A stretch of 64,000 nt of DNA, taken from positions 104,656 through 168,655 of the forward strand of contig JAVVQG010000009.1 of assembly GCA_036655355.1 (NCBI GenBank). Reading direction: 5' to 3'. The notes beneath the pieces were generated by a model, which was given only the letters and a program-made list of their open reading frames with translations, was not told where the DNA came from and searched no databases. Each line of letters begins with the position of its first letter. Position 1 is the first letter of the stretch. Of this stretch, positions 17,109 through 26,411 are shown piece by piece. This DNA is from JAUNSR01 sp036655355 (lineage in GTDB: Bacteria; Bacteroidota; Bacteroidia; Bacteroidales; JAUNSR01). Both the position numbers and the translations under genes were made by a program.

Positions 17109-17192
17109 CACCGCCTTGGTTCGGTCGAAGCAAGGCGGTGCTTCAGCTGAACCAAGGCGGTGCTCCGGTCGAACCAAGGCGATGGTTTTTCC
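17109..17192. repeat. Inverted repeat plus three 22-bp tandem units
   Basis: CACCGCCTTGGTTC at 17109-17122 is the near-perfect reverse complement of GAAGCAAGGCGGTG at 17127-17140. From 17127 three 22-bp units follow (17127-17148, 17149-17170, 17171-17192), each starting GAAnCAAGGCG; the last is degenerate. G/C-rich relative to its surroundings. It can form a hairpin at the 3' end of the nhaC transcript. Confidence 0.75.
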
Positions 17193-17395
17193 GGAATCAA
17201 GTTTCACAAAAAGGATTTAAAGGATCTGTTGTGTAATTCACAGGAATGCATCTGAATATACTGAATAAGATGCTATTACAGGGATTTCAATTTATAAATA
17301 TACGGTTTTATTTAATAGCAAGAAGAGATAGGCAGCAATAATATCGAGCCCTTAATCTGCTTAATTTAGATGGATAAAATCATATAACAAATAAA

Positions 17396-17449
17396 AAACC
17401 GCCCGTGGGGTCATTCATCGAATTTCCCCGCGGGCGGTTTTTATTTTTT
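17396..17449. terminator. Bidirectional intrinsic terminator
   Basis: Inverted repeat AAACCGCCCGtGGGG / CCCCgCGGGCGGTTT with a 15-nt loop, A run on the left and TTATTTTTT on the right, between convergent genes. Confidence 0.88.
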
Positions 17450-17466
17450 CAGTTGGAAAAGAGAAA

Positions 17467-17919
17467 TCATTTCCAAAACTCTTCGAAAGCCTGCTCGGCT
17501 GTCATATTATCTTTTGCCACCAGCAGGAATCCCGCCAAGTGTTCAGACATCGCTTCAGCCGGAATCATCGTCAGTTTCTCAACCAACGTTGTCGTAAGCG
17601 GCGTATTCTCCTCAATCAGATAGTTGATTTCGAAAACCAGGTCTTCTTGATCCAAAATCACAAAGGCACCGAAACCAAGCTCTTCATTGAAACGGTTGGC
17701 GAGCTCACACAACTCCTTATATTTTGCTTTCGGAAGAATTTCAGTGAAGATACACTGACATGAGAGCACTTCCATTTCCGAGTCGTAATAGAAACGTGAC
17801 TGAATCTCACCCTGAGGAGTATCATGAGCGGTAAAGAGCGTTCTCGAATCTTTATCATACTCTGTCGGCACTTCCTTCTCTTTCAGGTAGTCCGTAATCT
17901 GCCATAATGCTTTTGCCAT
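17467..17919 (-). CDS. YbjN-domain protein
   Basis: 150 residues, soluble and acidic. The alternating alpha/beta pattern with ..YDSEMEVLSCQCIFTEILPKAKYKELCELANRFNEELGFGAFVI.. matches the YbjN/TY3S-chaperone-like fold. The C-terminal helix MTAEQAFEEFWK is characteristic of Bacteroidales members. The biochemical role is unknown; E. coli YbjN affects stress and motility phenotypes. Possible promoter TATCTTTG (minus) at 18042-18049, divergent from the rluF promoter. Confidence 0.7.
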   Translation of the reverse strand: MAKALWQITDYLKEKEVPTEYDKDSRTLFTAHDTPQGEIQSRFYYDSEMEVLSCQCIFTEILPKAKYKELCELANRFNEELGFGAFVILDQEDLVFEINYLIEENTPLTTTLVEKLTMIPAEAMSEHLAGFLLVAKDNMTAEQAFEEFWK

Positions 17920-18041
17920 AAGGTTTATTATAATCGGTCTTTAAAAATGAACATGTGGGTTATTCCGTCAAAAGCGGAATAAAGCGGGATTATTCAGCCT
18001 CATTGCGTTAAAAAAATAAATTTTAGCCTCAAACTCCCCTC

Positions 18042-18049
18042 CAAAGATA
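18042..18049 (-). promoter_or_regulatory. Bacteroidota -7 promoter element (YbjN gene)
   Basis: TATCTTTG on the minus strand, 122 bp upstream of the YbjN start, implying a leader of about 115 nt. Divergent from the rluF element 35 bp away. Confidence 0.45.
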
Positions 18050-18083
18050 CGAACATTAAAACCGATATACAAAACTCTTTTCA

Positions 18084-18091
18084 TACCTTTG
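18084..18091 (+). promoter_or_regulatory. Bacteroidota -7 promoter element (rluF)
   Basis: TACCTTTG followed by CA, 22 bp upstream of the ATG at 18114. Confidence 0.6.
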
Positions 18092-18113
18092 CATCAAATA
18101 CTATTTACAGGAA

Positions 18114-19253
18114 ATGAGAGATCTGATTAGACTTAATAAATTTATTAGTGAGGCCGGTGTTTGCTCACGTCGTGAGGCGGACGAATTCATCGCATCGGGC
18201 CGAGTAATCGTGAATGGCAAAACTCCCGAGGTTGGAATGAAAATCAATCCTGCCAAAGACAAGGTAAAAGTAGACGGACGTTTGATCGACTCAAAGAAAG
18301 AACCCGTTTATTTGGCATTCAACAAACCGGTAGGCATCACTTGTACAACAGACACGACAGAAAAAGGGAATATCATCGAGTATGTAAATTTCCCGGAACG
18401 TATCTTTAACATCGGACGATTGGATAAAGATTCGGAAGGACTGATTTTCTTGACCAACGATGGAGATATCGTGAACAAGATTCTACGTGCAGGAAACGAA
18501 CATGAGAAAGAGTATCTTGTAACAGTTGACAAACCCGTTACAGCAGACTTCCTTCATCAAATGGCCAACGGAGTACCTATCCTGGGTACACGCACAAAAA
18601 AATGTAAGGTAGAAAAGGAAAGCGAATTCACATTCTATGTAACGCTAACTCAAGGTCTGAACCGCCAAATCCGCCGTATGTGTGAGGCATTGGGATACAA
18701 TGTAATAAAACTGAAACGCGTACGTGTGATGCACATCAACTTGAAAGGGCTGCCAACGGGAATGTGGCGTTTCTTTACCAAAGAAGAGGTATCTGAGATG
18801 ATGGATATGATTGAAGCATCCAGCAACCTGGAAACCGCTTCAAGAGGAATGGGAGCTGTTTACGAAGAGCGTGAGTACGGTTGGCGTGCCGCACGAAAAG
18901 CAGAACTTCAAGCGAAACTGGCAGAAGCTGCTTTGAACCCGAAATCAAAAACACTTCGACAAGGGAAGAAAAAAGCACCTCATGTGGTTGGAAAAGCGGC
19001 TGCATGCGAGATGAACGGGAAAGGTTGCGGAAAATCCCGAGCCCCTAAGAAAGGTGTAGATGAACGTCCTAAAACAAAAAATACGGGAATCCGTATGGAA
19101 GATGCGATTCGCAATCCGAAAACGATCGCTGCAGTGAAAGGACAGAAACCGACCGGCAACTCGAAATCCGCATCTCTTCGCGGGAAAGCACCGAAAGGAG
19201 CCAAACCAGGTCCGCGTGGTAGAAGCGTTGCTCCTAGAGGACGTCAGAAATAA
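18114..19253 (+). CDS. rluF: 23S rRNA pseudouridine synthase, RluF type, with basic tail
   Basis: 379 residues. An S4 RNA-binding domain (LNKFISEAGVCSRREADEFI) occupies residues 5-65. The RsuA/RluB/E/F catalytic domain follows: FNKPVGITCTTD, NIGRLDKDSEGLIFLTNDGD (catalytic Asp) and GLNRQIRRMCEALGY. FNKPVGITCTT and GRLDKDSEGLI are closest to RluF, which modifies U2604 (and tRNA-Tyr in E. coli). After residue ~240 comes a long Lys/Arg/Gly-rich low-complexity extension (about 130 residues) common in Bacteroidota orthologues, probably binding RNA. Followed by a clear terminator. Confidence 0.88.
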   Translation: MRDLIRLNKFISEAGVCSRREADEFIASGRVIVNGKTPEVGMKINPAKDKVKVDGRLIDSKKEPVYLAFNKPVGITCTTDTTEKGNIIEYVNFPERIFNIGRLDKDSEGLIFLTNDGDIVNKILRAGNEHEKEYLVTVDKPVTADFLHQMANGVPILGTRTKKCKVEKESEFTFYVTLTQGLNRQIRRMCEALGYNVIKLKRVRVMHINLKGLPTGMWRFFTKEEVSEMMDMIEASSNLETASRGMGAVYEEREYGWRAARKAELQAKLAEAALNPKSKTLRQGKKKAPHVVGKAAACEMNGKGCGKSRAPKKGVDERPKTKNTGIRMEDAIRNPKTIAAVKGQKPTGNSKSASLRGKAPKGAKPGPRGRSVAPRGRQK

Positions 19254-19279
19254 ATACATTCCGTTACAGGAAAAACAGA

Positions 19280-19315
19280 GGGGTTTGCCACTTTAAAATG
19301 GCAACCCCCTTTTTT
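19280..19315 (+). terminator. Intrinsic terminator
   Basis: GGGGTTTGCCA / TGGCAACCCCC stem, 8-nt loop, then TTTTTT, just after rluF. Confidence 0.88.
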
Positions 19316-19383
19316 ACGCTTATAATCGCTCCAATTATGAACTTTTTAAGATGTTATGCATTATTTAATTATATACTGATGAC

Positions 19384-19899
19384 ATGAAAAAGATAGTTCT
19401 GATAACCCTATTCATACTTCTGGTAGTGGCAGTACTGGGAGCATTGTTTATCCCCAATAAATTAATTCTGACCTGGATCGTATTCACCCTGATTGACCTC
19501 TGTCTCCTTACGCTGCTGTTCATATATTTCAGACATGCCCGGAAAATGAAAACTCTCGAAAATACCAAAAGTAATTTCCGAGAGTCCGAACAGGATGAGA
19601 TTTTATTTATTTGTAAAAAAATCTGCGAAGAGAATAAAAGCCGACTCGCTGAACTGCTTAAAGCGGAAATCATCAAAGGAGATCCGACGTTCGTGGATAA
19701 CTGGGCCAAAAGTTTTATTCCGGAATTCATCCATGAGAATGTTTATCCCGCAGTCAAAAATACAATTCCTAACATCACGAATAAACGTTTAATCGGCGCA
19801 GCCGATGAGATGAATATGATCGTATTTAAAGTTGCTTTTGATGCGATCGATAAAGATGAGATTCCGGATGACCTACTCCGTCAACTGAATATTGAGTGA
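19384..19899 (+). CDS. Membrane-anchored protein of unknown function
   Basis: 171 residues. Two adjacent hydrophobic segments (residues 4-22 and 28-48) then a positively charged ring and a soluble alpha-helical domain of ~120 residues (NFRESEQDEILFICKKICEENKSRL..). I do not recognise a family. The topology suggests an inner-membrane hairpin with a cytoplasmic domain. It lies between rluF and the convergent sigma-factor gene and seems to be alone. Moderate confidence that it is a real gene, from length, ATG and normal composition. Confidence 0.65.
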   Translation: MKKIVLITLFILLVVAVLGALFIPNKLILTWIVFTLIDLCLLTLLFIYFRHARKMKTLENTKSNFRESEQDEILFICKKICEENKSRLAELLKAEIIKGDPTFVDNWAKSFIPEFIHENVYPAVKNTIPNITNKRLIGAADEMNMIVFKVAFDAIDKDEIPDDLLRQLNIE

Positions 19900-19939
19900 G
19901 TATAGTCTTTTACGCTGCGATTAAATCATACTTTTCAAA

Positions 19940-20443
19940 TTATTGATAGTCTTTCAATGCTTTCATCAGGTTCTTGCGCGCTGCAAAGATACGACTCTTC
20001 ACCGTTCCGATAGGCACATTCAATGTCTCTGAAATCTCCTGATATTTATAACCGGAAACAAACATGGAGAAAGGCAAGCGCAAGTCTTCCTCAAGCTCAT
20101 CCATCACATGTGTGATTTCATGAAGCGTATACAGCCCTTCCGGAGAATCATATCCCGTGTTGAAAGGCATCGCCAAACGATACAACTCCTCATCGGGCGT
20201 AACGTATTGTTGCTGACGGACCATCTTGCGATAGTTGTTAATGAAGATGTTACGCATTAATGTGAATACCCAACCTTTAAAGTTGGTGTCGACAGTGAAT
20301 TTATTTTCATTGTCCAAGGCTCGAAGAGCAGTTTCCTGAAACAAATCTTTTGCTTCATCCTTGTTTGCTGTCAGAATATAAGCGAAACTCAATAGTTTTG
20401 CCTGAAGACCGACCAATTGTTTACTAATGCTATTGTCATCCAT
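19940..20443 (-). CDS. ECF-family RNA polymerase sigma factor
   Basis: 167 residues with sigma-70 region 2 (AYILTANKDEAKDLFQETALRAL; NFKGWVFTLMRNIFINNYRK) and region 4 (LPFSMFVSGYKYQEISETLNVPIGTVKSRIFAARKNL). The short form without regions 1 and 3 is an ECF factor. No anti-sigma gene is adjacent, unlike most ECF operons, and no FecR/SusC partner is present. Its regulon cannot be inferred from this window. Promoter TATATTTG sits 45 bp upstream. Confidence 0.92.
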   Translation of the reverse strand: MDDNSISKQLVGLQAKLLSFAYILTANKDEAKDLFQETALRALDNENKFTVDTNFKGWVFTLMRNIFINNYRKMVRQQQYVTPDEELYRLAMPFNTGYDSPEGLYTLHEITHVMDELEEDLRLPFSMFVSGYKYQEISETLNVPIGTVKSRIFAARKNLMKALKDYQ

Positions 20444-20841
20444 AGCCTAAACAGTTATTAAATGTATGTATTTAAATGGCGCAAAGACAAATATAGAAAA
20501 GCTGTTTTATTTTTGCAATTAAATTTATAATAAATTTTAAATTATATTATTTTACCATAAGAAAACCAATCCAAACGCCCCCTATTCCATTGAAAATCAA
20601 GATAGATACTTCTAACTCTTTCCTCCCCTTTTTTTTTGCTCTTCCGATTACTTTTATAAACAATTATGCAAATCTTTTAAAATATAATTGAGACATTCGA
20701 CTATTATATTAAGGAATATTGATAATAATAACTTCGCCAGCACAAAAAAATCACGTTAATTTGCTTGATTACTTTATAGTAATTCAATAAGATTTTAACT
20801 CATTGGTTCCTATTTGGTATTCTACATTTTGATCAGTCAGC
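20444..20841. other. Divergent A/T-rich intergenic region
   Basis: 398 bp between the sigma factor and the outer-membrane barrel gene. A minus-strand TATATTTG lies at 20488-20495. Otherwise only A/T-rich tracts and a pyrimidine run (20610-20645). No gene or repeat recognised. Confidence 0.5.
20488..20495 (-). promoter_or_regulatory. Bacteroidota -7 promoter element (sigma factor gene)
   Basis: TATATTTG on the minus strand, 45 bp before the ECF sigma start codon. Confidence 0.5.
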
Positions 20842-22032
20842 ATGAACCTTAAGCATTCAATAGTAACAGCTCTTCTTCCTATCGGATTAAGCGTTTCCGC
20901 ACAGCAATCGGTCCAACCGATTGAAAGCGATTCACTCAAGGCAATTGCCCCAACAGAAAAGAACCTAAAATTCAGCATTTTGGGCGGTCCGGGATATACT
21001 CCCGATTACGGTTTTCTAGTAGGAGGCGCAGCCCTATTCACATTCAGTATGGATCCGGCCGATAAGAACCTGCAAAGAAGCGTAATGCCATTCTCTTTTG
21101 GCGTGACTTTTGCAAAACCGATCGGATTGAATCTGATGATTAAACCGCAACTCTTTTTTAAAGAGGATCGCATCCGGTTGTTCGGGTCATTCATATACAA
21201 AAATACCAACGACAATTATTATGGCGTTGGGTATGCCACGAACAAGGTGGTGGAGCGTGGGGATAACACCCAATACCACTCCAGTGCGATTCAGGTTAAT
21301 CCCATACTGATGTTCCGAATTCCCAAAAGTCACTTTTATGTAGGTCCCATGTTGGACTTTATCCGGGAAAAGATCACAGAGCCGGGCGAAACGGTTATCA
21401 ATGATCCACTCTACATCAAACAGGGAGGCGATTCGCTGGGAATCAACCTACGCTCTGTCGGATTGGGTGCCGTAGCATCTTACGATACCCGCGATGTAGC
21501 AGCCAATGCATATCAAGGCGTCTATTTCGAGATGAAAGCAGCCTATTACGCGAAAGCTTTTGGCAGTAATTTAAATTTCGGAACCTTACAGTTCGACTAC
21601 CGCCAGTACATGAAACTGCCGTTACTTGGGGAGAGACGGGTATTGGCTTGGAACGTCATCAGTAAGAATGCATTCGGCGACGTGCCCTTTACAAGATTAC
21701 CATTGATTGGAAACCCTTTTGATCTAAGGGGATACTACATGGGACAATACCGCGACAAATCGACTCTCGTGGGAGTAGCGGAATACAGACACATGTTCAA
21801 TTTCGGAACCGATACCAAAGCCGAACGCTTTTGGAGCCGCTTCGGATTTGCAGCGTGGGGCGGAGTGGGATTCATGGGTCCCAATCCTGTAAAATACGAA
21901 GCCGTCTTACCCAACTTCGGAGCCGGGATCCGTATTGAATTGCAACCACGCATGAATTTCCGTTTCGATGTAGGATATAGTCCCGTTGACAAGCAAACGC
22001 TGTTCTATTTCAACATGACAGAAGCTTTTTAA
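20842..22032 (+). CDS. Omp85/D15-like outer membrane beta-barrel protein
   Basis: 396 residues. A signal peptide (MNLKHSIVTALLPIGLSVSA, cut after AQA-like) precedes a linker and a barrel with aromatic-rich strands. Conserved segments such as GLGAVASYDTRDVAANAYQGVYFEMKAAYY and the C-terminal ..PVDKQTLFYFNMTEAF with terminal Phe match the bacterial surface antigen (D15) domain. POTRA domains are absent, so this is not BamA itself; the family is often called BamA/TamA-related outer-membrane protein of unknown role. Transcribed alone. Confidence 0.8.
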   Translation: MNLKHSIVTALLPIGLSVSAQQSVQPIESDSLKAIAPTEKNLKFSILGGPGYTPDYGFLVGGAALFTFSMDPADKNLQRSVMPFSFGVTFAKPIGLNLMIKPQLFFKEDRIRLFGSFIYKNTNDNYYGVGYATNKVVERGDNTQYHSSAIQVNPILMFRIPKSHFYVGPMLDFIREKITEPGETVINDPLYIKQGGDSLGINLRSVGLGAVASYDTRDVAANAYQGVYFEMKAAYYAKAFGSNLNFGTLQFDYRQYMKLPLLGERRVLAWNVISKNAFGDVPFTRLPLIGNPFDLRGYYMGQYRDKSTLVGVAEYRHMFNFGTDTKAERFWSRFGFAAWGGVGFMGPNPVKYEAVLPNFGAGIRIELQPRMNFRFDVGYSPVDKQTLFYFNMTEAF

Positions 22033-22108
22033 GGTGAATAGGTGGTAATGAACCTCTAAAAACCAAAATTTAGGTAGTTTAGACTACACTACAATCAAAT
22101 GCTATTTC

Positions 22109-22116
22109 TAAATTTG
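22109..22116 (+). promoter_or_regulatory. Bacteroidota -7 promoter element (sulfate-activation operon)
   Basis: TAAATTTG followed by CA; start point near 22124, about 58 nt before cysQ. The only strong promoter-like signal before the seven-gene operon. Confidence 0.55.
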
Positions 22117-22181
22117 CATATCATTCGCTCCTCAACGAATATCAGGAAGCGAATCTTATTGCTTTTAAATACAATTCATTC

Positions 22182-22985
22182 ATGATTAAAGAATTACTTC
22201 AGATTGCCATCAATGCTTCTATCGAGGCTGGTTTTGCAATTGACCGCATTTATAACGACCCCGAAAGCGATTTTGAGATTGAGAGAAAGAGTGATAATTC
22301 CCCGCTTACTATTGCCGACAGAAAGAGTAATGAAGTAATCATGGAATACCTTTCTAAAACCGAATTCCCCGTATTAAGCGAAGAAGGAAGAGCTATTTCA
22401 TTTGAAGAAAGAGCAGCTTGGGATACACTTTGGATCGTTGATCCGCTTGACGGAACAAAAGAATTCATCAAAAAAAACGGAGAATTCACAGTCAATGTAG
22501 CGCTTGTTAAAAACGGCACACCCATTCTTGGCGTAATTTATCTTCCGGTTAAAAGAACGCTCTACTTTGCAGCCGAAGGAATCGGTTCTTTCAAGACCGA
22601 AGTAGACCCTGCTAATCCGGACTGTTCTTTAGAAAAGCGAATCCAGGATGCTGTTAAGTTACCTGTTGATTCGGATGGCAGACGTTACCGGGTTGTTGCA
22701 TCCCGTTCTCATTGCAGTGCGGAAACGCTTGAATTCATCTCGGAAATTGAAAAAACCCACGGAGAGGTTGAAACCGTAAGCAGCGGCAGTTCGATTAAGA
22801 TCTGCATGGTTGCCGAAGGATTTGCGGATGTATATCCGCGCTTTGCCCCTACCATGGAGTGGGATACCGCGGCAGGACATGCTATCGCCATTTATGCCGG
22901 CAAACAGATCTTCAAACACGATCAGGATTCGGCCATCGAATACAACAAAGAAAATTTACTTAATCCTTGGTTTATCGTCAGATAA
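22182..22985 (+). CDS. cysQ: 3'(2'),5'-bisphosphate nucleotidase
   Basis: 267 residues of the inositol-monophosphatase superfamily. Metal-binding motifs: PVLSEEG near residue 68, WIVDPLDGTKEFIKKNGEFTVNVAL near residues 84-107 and MEWDTAAGHAIA near residue 226. The extended GTKEFI segment is specific to CysQ. It hydrolyses PAP to AMP, removing the by-product of PAPS-dependent sulfotransfer. First gene of an operon with APS/PAPS synthesis and a sulfotransferase, fitting that role. Confidence 0.95.
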   Translation: MIKELLQIAINASIEAGFAIDRIYNDPESDFEIERKSDNSPLTIADRKSNEVIMEYLSKTEFPVLSEEGRAISFEERAAWDTLWIVDPLDGTKEFIKKNGEFTVNVALVKNGTPILGVIYLPVKRTLYFAAEGIGSFKTEVDPANPDCSLEKRIQDAVKLPVDSDGRRYRVVASRSHCSAETLEFISEIEKTHGEVETVSSGSSIKICMVAEGFADVYPRFAPTMEWDTAAGHAIAIYAGKQIFKHDQDSAIEYNKENLLNPWFIVR

Positions 22986-23017
22986 AACCTTTCTCGTTTT
23001 AAATAATCCACTTTCTT

Positions 23018-24823
23018 ATGTCTCCACAAGGGATATTCGTTTTAATACTCATCGTGGTGATGATTACGATCTTAATGAAAGATCGAATGCGCCCCGGTAT
23101 GACACTTTTTACCATCGTCATTGTGATGATGGCAGCCGGCGTCATAGACTCGAAGGAAGCATTGGCGGGATTCAGTAACCGCGGAATGATAACGGTCGGA
23201 TTACTTTACCTGGTAAGCGAAGGAGTGAGTCGCAGCGGAGCACTCAATAAGTTTGCGCGCATCATGCTTCCCACACAGAAACAGGCGCTCCCTAAAATGT
23301 TGGCTCGCATGTTAATACCTGTTTCCGCACTCTCCGCTTTTCTGAACAACACGCCCATCGTAATCATTTTCGCACCCATGCTGAAACGCTGGGCCGAGAG
23401 GACCAACGTTCCTTCCAAAAAGATTCTGATTCCGCTATCTTATGCTACGATTCTAGGAGGATTGTGTACCGTGATCGGAACCACGACGAATCTGGTGGTG
23501 GACGGGATGATGATTAGCGAAACAGGTAAAGGAATGCCTCTTTTTGAAATTGGCAAAGTGGGATTTCCGATCGCTCTGGTCGGATTGCTTTACATTATAT
23601 TCGGCTCCCGTTACCTACTGCCTGGATCTACAAAAAAAGAAAACAGTTTCACAGATATTCCTAAAGAGTATTATTACGATGTGACGGTACATCCGGAAAG
23701 TCGTTTTATCGGACAGAAAATCGTGAACGGGAAGATGGAACTCCTGGGTGATCTGCGTATTAATTCTGTCGTTTCGAACGGCATATGTTGTGCGACGAAA
23801 GACTACAGCCACACGATTTGTAAAAATGACAAGTTGGTGATTGCCGGAACATCAAAAGGTTTGAGCAGGTTGATGGAAACACCCGATCTTTCACTCAATT
23901 GTCTCCATAATTGTGATGAATCTTTCCGCGAAACTGCCACGCGTCAAGTGGAAGCGGTCATCGCTCCCCGATTTCCGGGTATCGGAAAACCACTCGGTGA
24001 ATTTGACTTTTACCGTCATTACGGCGCCATCGTCATGGCTCTTCACCGAAATGGCGAACGCATTACCGAAGGTTTGGATACCATCCGACTTACCGAGGGG
24101 GATAACTTGGTATTGTTGACAGACGATACGTTCATGAAAACATGGGGCGAATCAAGCGTCTTCTACCTGTTGGCAGAAACCGGCGAGATAGAAAAACCGG
24201 AATCGTCCAGAAAAAGAACACTTGCGATGATCCTCACCGCTACGATGGTATTGGGAGCCGCACTTGGAGATAAGATAGATCTTCCATGGGGTTTTAAAAT
24301 CGATATGCTGGCGATGGCGGCATTAACTGCCGTGATCATGGCTTGGACCAACATCTACCCCGCAAAGAAATATACGAAATTCATCAGCTGGGATGTGATG
24401 ATTACCATCGCATGCGCATTTGCCATAAGCAAAGGGATGATGAATTCAGGAATGGCCGCATTCATTGCCGAACATACCATCGGGGCCGTTTACGGATACG
24501 GTCCACATGCTGTTCTGGCCGTCTTGTTTCTGATCACTTGTCTGTTTACAGAAGTGATAACCAATAATGCGGCGGCAGCGCTCGCCTTCCCCATCGCACT
24601 CGAAGCTTCGAAACAGATGGGCGTTGACCCGATGCCGTTCTTCGTGACTATTTGCATGGCGGCGTCCGCCAGTTTCCTAACCCCCATCGGTTATCAAACC
24701 AATCTGATCGTTCAGGGTATCGGAAATTATAAATTCAGCGATTATGTAAAAGTGGGACTTCCCCTTTCAATCATCGTATTCATCATGTCTGTGATTCTGA
24801 TTCCGTTCATTTGGGAATTCTGA
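23018..24823 (+). CDS. SLC13/DASS-family permease with TrkA-C domains (probable sulfate transporter)
   Basis: 601 residues. N-terminal half of a CitMHS/Na-sulfate symporter fold (FSNRGMITVGLLYLVSEGV; SAFLNNTPIVIIFAPML; GGLCTVIGTTTNLVVDGMM), two central cytoplasmic RCK/TrkA-C modules (residues ~215-390), then a second membrane half (TNNAAAALAFPIALEASKQMG; SFLTPIGYQTNLIVQG). The architecture is seen in sulfate and other anion importers of this family. Located between cysQ (32 bp gap) and cysC (43 bp), so sulfate import is the natural inference. Confidence 0.88.
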   Translation: MSPQGIFVLILIVVMITILMKDRMRPGMTLFTIVIVMMAAGVIDSKEALAGFSNRGMITVGLLYLVSEGVSRSGALNKFARIMLPTQKQALPKMLARMLIPVSALSAFLNNTPIVIIFAPMLKRWAERTNVPSKKILIPLSYATILGGLCTVIGTTTNLVVDGMMISETGKGMPLFEIGKVGFPIALVGLLYIIFGSRYLLPGSTKKENSFTDIPKEYYYDVTVHPESRFIGQKIVNGKMELLGDLRINSVVSNGICCATKDYSHTICKNDKLVIAGTSKGLSRLMETPDLSLNCLHNCDESFRETATRQVEAVIAPRFPGIGKPLGEFDFYRHYGAIVMALHRNGERITEGLDTIRLTEGDNLVLLTDDTFMKTWGESSVFYLLAETGEIEKPESSRKRTLAMILTATMVLGAALGDKIDLPWGFKIDMLAMAALTAVIMAWTNIYPAKKYTKFISWDVMITIACAFAISKGMMNSGMAAFIAEHTIGAVYGYGPHAVLAVLFLITCLFTEVITNNAAAALAFPIALEASKQMGVDPMPFFVTICMAASASFLTPIGYQTNLIVQGIGNYKFSDYVKVGLPLSIIVFIMSVILIPFIWEF

Positions 24824-24866
24824 TGAGTTGGCATGAGTACTTATCCAAAAGCTAAAAATACGCAGT

Positions 24867-25463
24867 ATGAACAACCATATCTACCCCATTTTCGATCAGA
24901 CGCTTCAACGAGTTGATCGGGAAAAACTATTGGGCCAAAAATCAAAAGTAATTTGGTTCACGGGACTATCCGGTTCCGGAAAAAGCACCCTTGCAATTGC
25001 CCTTGAACGGGAATTGAACCAACGCGGTTTGCTATGCTACCTGTTGGATGGCGACAACATCCGTACCGGAATCAACAACAACCTCGGTTTCTCAGAAGAA
25101 GACCGTACGGAAAATATTCGCCGTATCGCCGAAGTATCAAAACTATTTGTCGATTGCGGTGTGATTACACTGGCGGCATTCATCAGTCCCACAAATGAGA
25201 TTCGTGGCAATGCGGCGCAGATCATCGGCGAAGAGAACTTCGTAGAGGTGTTTGTGAGCACTCCTCTTGAAGTGTGTGAGCAAAGAGATATCAAGGGATT
25301 GTACAAAAAGGCAAGAGCTGGTGAAATCAAAAATTTCACAGGGATCTCCTCCCCTTTTGAAGCTCCTGAAAATCCCGCCTTATCGATTGATACCTCCGCC
25401 TACGACATGGCGAAGTGTGTTGAACTGATGCTTGAGAAAATCCTGCCGTTAATAGGCAAATAA
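24867..25463 (+). CDS. cysC: Adenylylsulfate (APS) kinase
   Basis: 198 residues with every catalytic motif: P-loop GLSGSGKSTLA near residue 34, LLDGDNIRTGINNNLGF, DRTENIRRIAEVSKLF, AFISPTNEIRG and RDIKGLYKKARAGEIKNFTGI. Phosphorylates APS to PAPS. The same operon also carries a kinase-like domain fused to CysN that has lost these motifs, so this stand-alone protein is probably the working kinase. Confidence 0.96.
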   Translation: MNNHIYPIFDQTLQRVDREKLLGQKSKVIWFTGLSGSGKSTLAIALERELNQRGLLCYLLDGDNIRTGINNNLGFSEEDRTENIRRIAEVSKLFVDCGVITLAAFISPTNEIRGNAAQIIGEENFVEVFVSTPLEVCEQRDIKGLYKKARAGEIKNFTGISSPFEAPENPALSIDTSAYDMAKCVELMLEKILPLIGK

Positions 25464-25487
25464 ATCCAGAACGAAAATAATTAGCAT

Positions 25488-26396
25488 ATGTCAGATTATA
25501 ACTTGAGCCACCTTCGTCAACTCGAAGCTGAATCCATTCACATTATCCGCGAAGTGGCAGCGGAATTTGAAAACCCGGTAATGCTCTATTCTATTGGGAA
25601 AGATTCATCCGTAATGGTGCGTCTTGCTGAAAAAGCGTTTGCTCCCGGTAAAGTTCCTTTTCCACTGATGCACATCGACTCTAAATGGAAATTTAAAGAG
25701 ATGATCGAATTCCGTGACCGTTATGCGAAAGAGCACGGGTGGGACTTGATCGTTGAATATAACAAAGAAGCTTTCGAAGCAGGTGTGGGTCCTTTCACGC
25801 ACGGTAGCAAGGTACATACGGACCTGATGAAAACACAAGCGCTCCTTGGAGCATTGAAAAAACACAAATTCGATGCTGCTTTCGGTGGAGCACGCCGCGA
25901 TGAAGAGAAATCACGTGCAAAGGAACGTATCTACTCTTTCCGCGATAAATTCCAGCAATGGGATCCGAAAAACCAACGACCGGAGTTGTGGGATATCTAC
26001 AACGCCCGCGTAAACAAAGGTGAATCAATCCGCGTATTTCCTCTTTCTAACTGGACGGAACTGGACATCTGGCAATACATCCGATTGGAAAATATTCCTA
26101 TCGTTCCGCTTTATTTCGCAAAAGAACGTCCTGTCGTTGAAATGGATGGTACGATGGTGATGGTCGATGACGAGCGCATGCCGAAAGAGCTGGCCGAAAA
26201 GGCGGAGATGAAAATGGTGCGTTTCCGTACATTGGGATGCTATCCACTTACCGGTGCGATTGACTCGGAAGCCAACACAATCGAAGAAATTGTGGCGGAA
26301 ATGATGACAACCACCAAGTCTGAGCGATCAACACGCGTGATCGACTTTGACCAGGAAGCGAGTATGGAACAGAAGAAACGCGAAGGGTATTTCTGA
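25488..26396 (+). CDS. cysD: Sulfate adenylyltransferase subunit 2
   Basis: 302 residues, usual length. PP-loop YSIGKDSSVMVRLAEKAF near residue 35, HIDSKWKFKEMIEFRD, FGGARRDEEKSRAKERIYSFRD and FPLSNWTELDIWQYI are the CysD signature. Forms APS from ATP and sulfate with the CysN GTPase. 24 bp after cysC and 15 bp before cysN. Confidence 0.97.
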   Translation: MSDYNLSHLRQLEAESIHIIREVAAEFENPVMLYSIGKDSSVMVRLAEKAFAPGKVPFPLMHIDSKWKFKEMIEFRDRYAKEHGWDLIVEYNKEAFEAGVGPFTHGSKVHTDLMKTQALLGALKKHKFDAAFGGARRDEEKSRAKERIYSFRDKFQQWDPKNQRPELWDIYNARVNKGESIRVFPLSNWTELDIWQYIRLENIPIVPLYFAKERPVVEMDGTMVMVDDERMPKELAEKAEMKMVRFRTLGCYPLTGAIDSEANTIEEIVAEMMTTTKSERSTRVIDFDQEASMEQKKREGYF

Positions 26397-26411
26397 TAAT
26401 AATCAAGTAAA

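Larger units (their letters stand above)
17030..17466. other. Intergenic region with repeats and terminator
   Basis: 437 bp between convergent nhaC and the YbjN gene. It holds the hairpin/22-bp repeat cluster at 17109-17192 and a strong terminator at 17396-17449. No convincing gene in the remaining A/T-rich sequence. Confidence 0.6.

Noticed and set aside
16840..17220. Plus-strand open frame of 126 codons
   Set aside because: Overlaps the conserved end of nhaC in another frame and continues into the 22-bp repeat.
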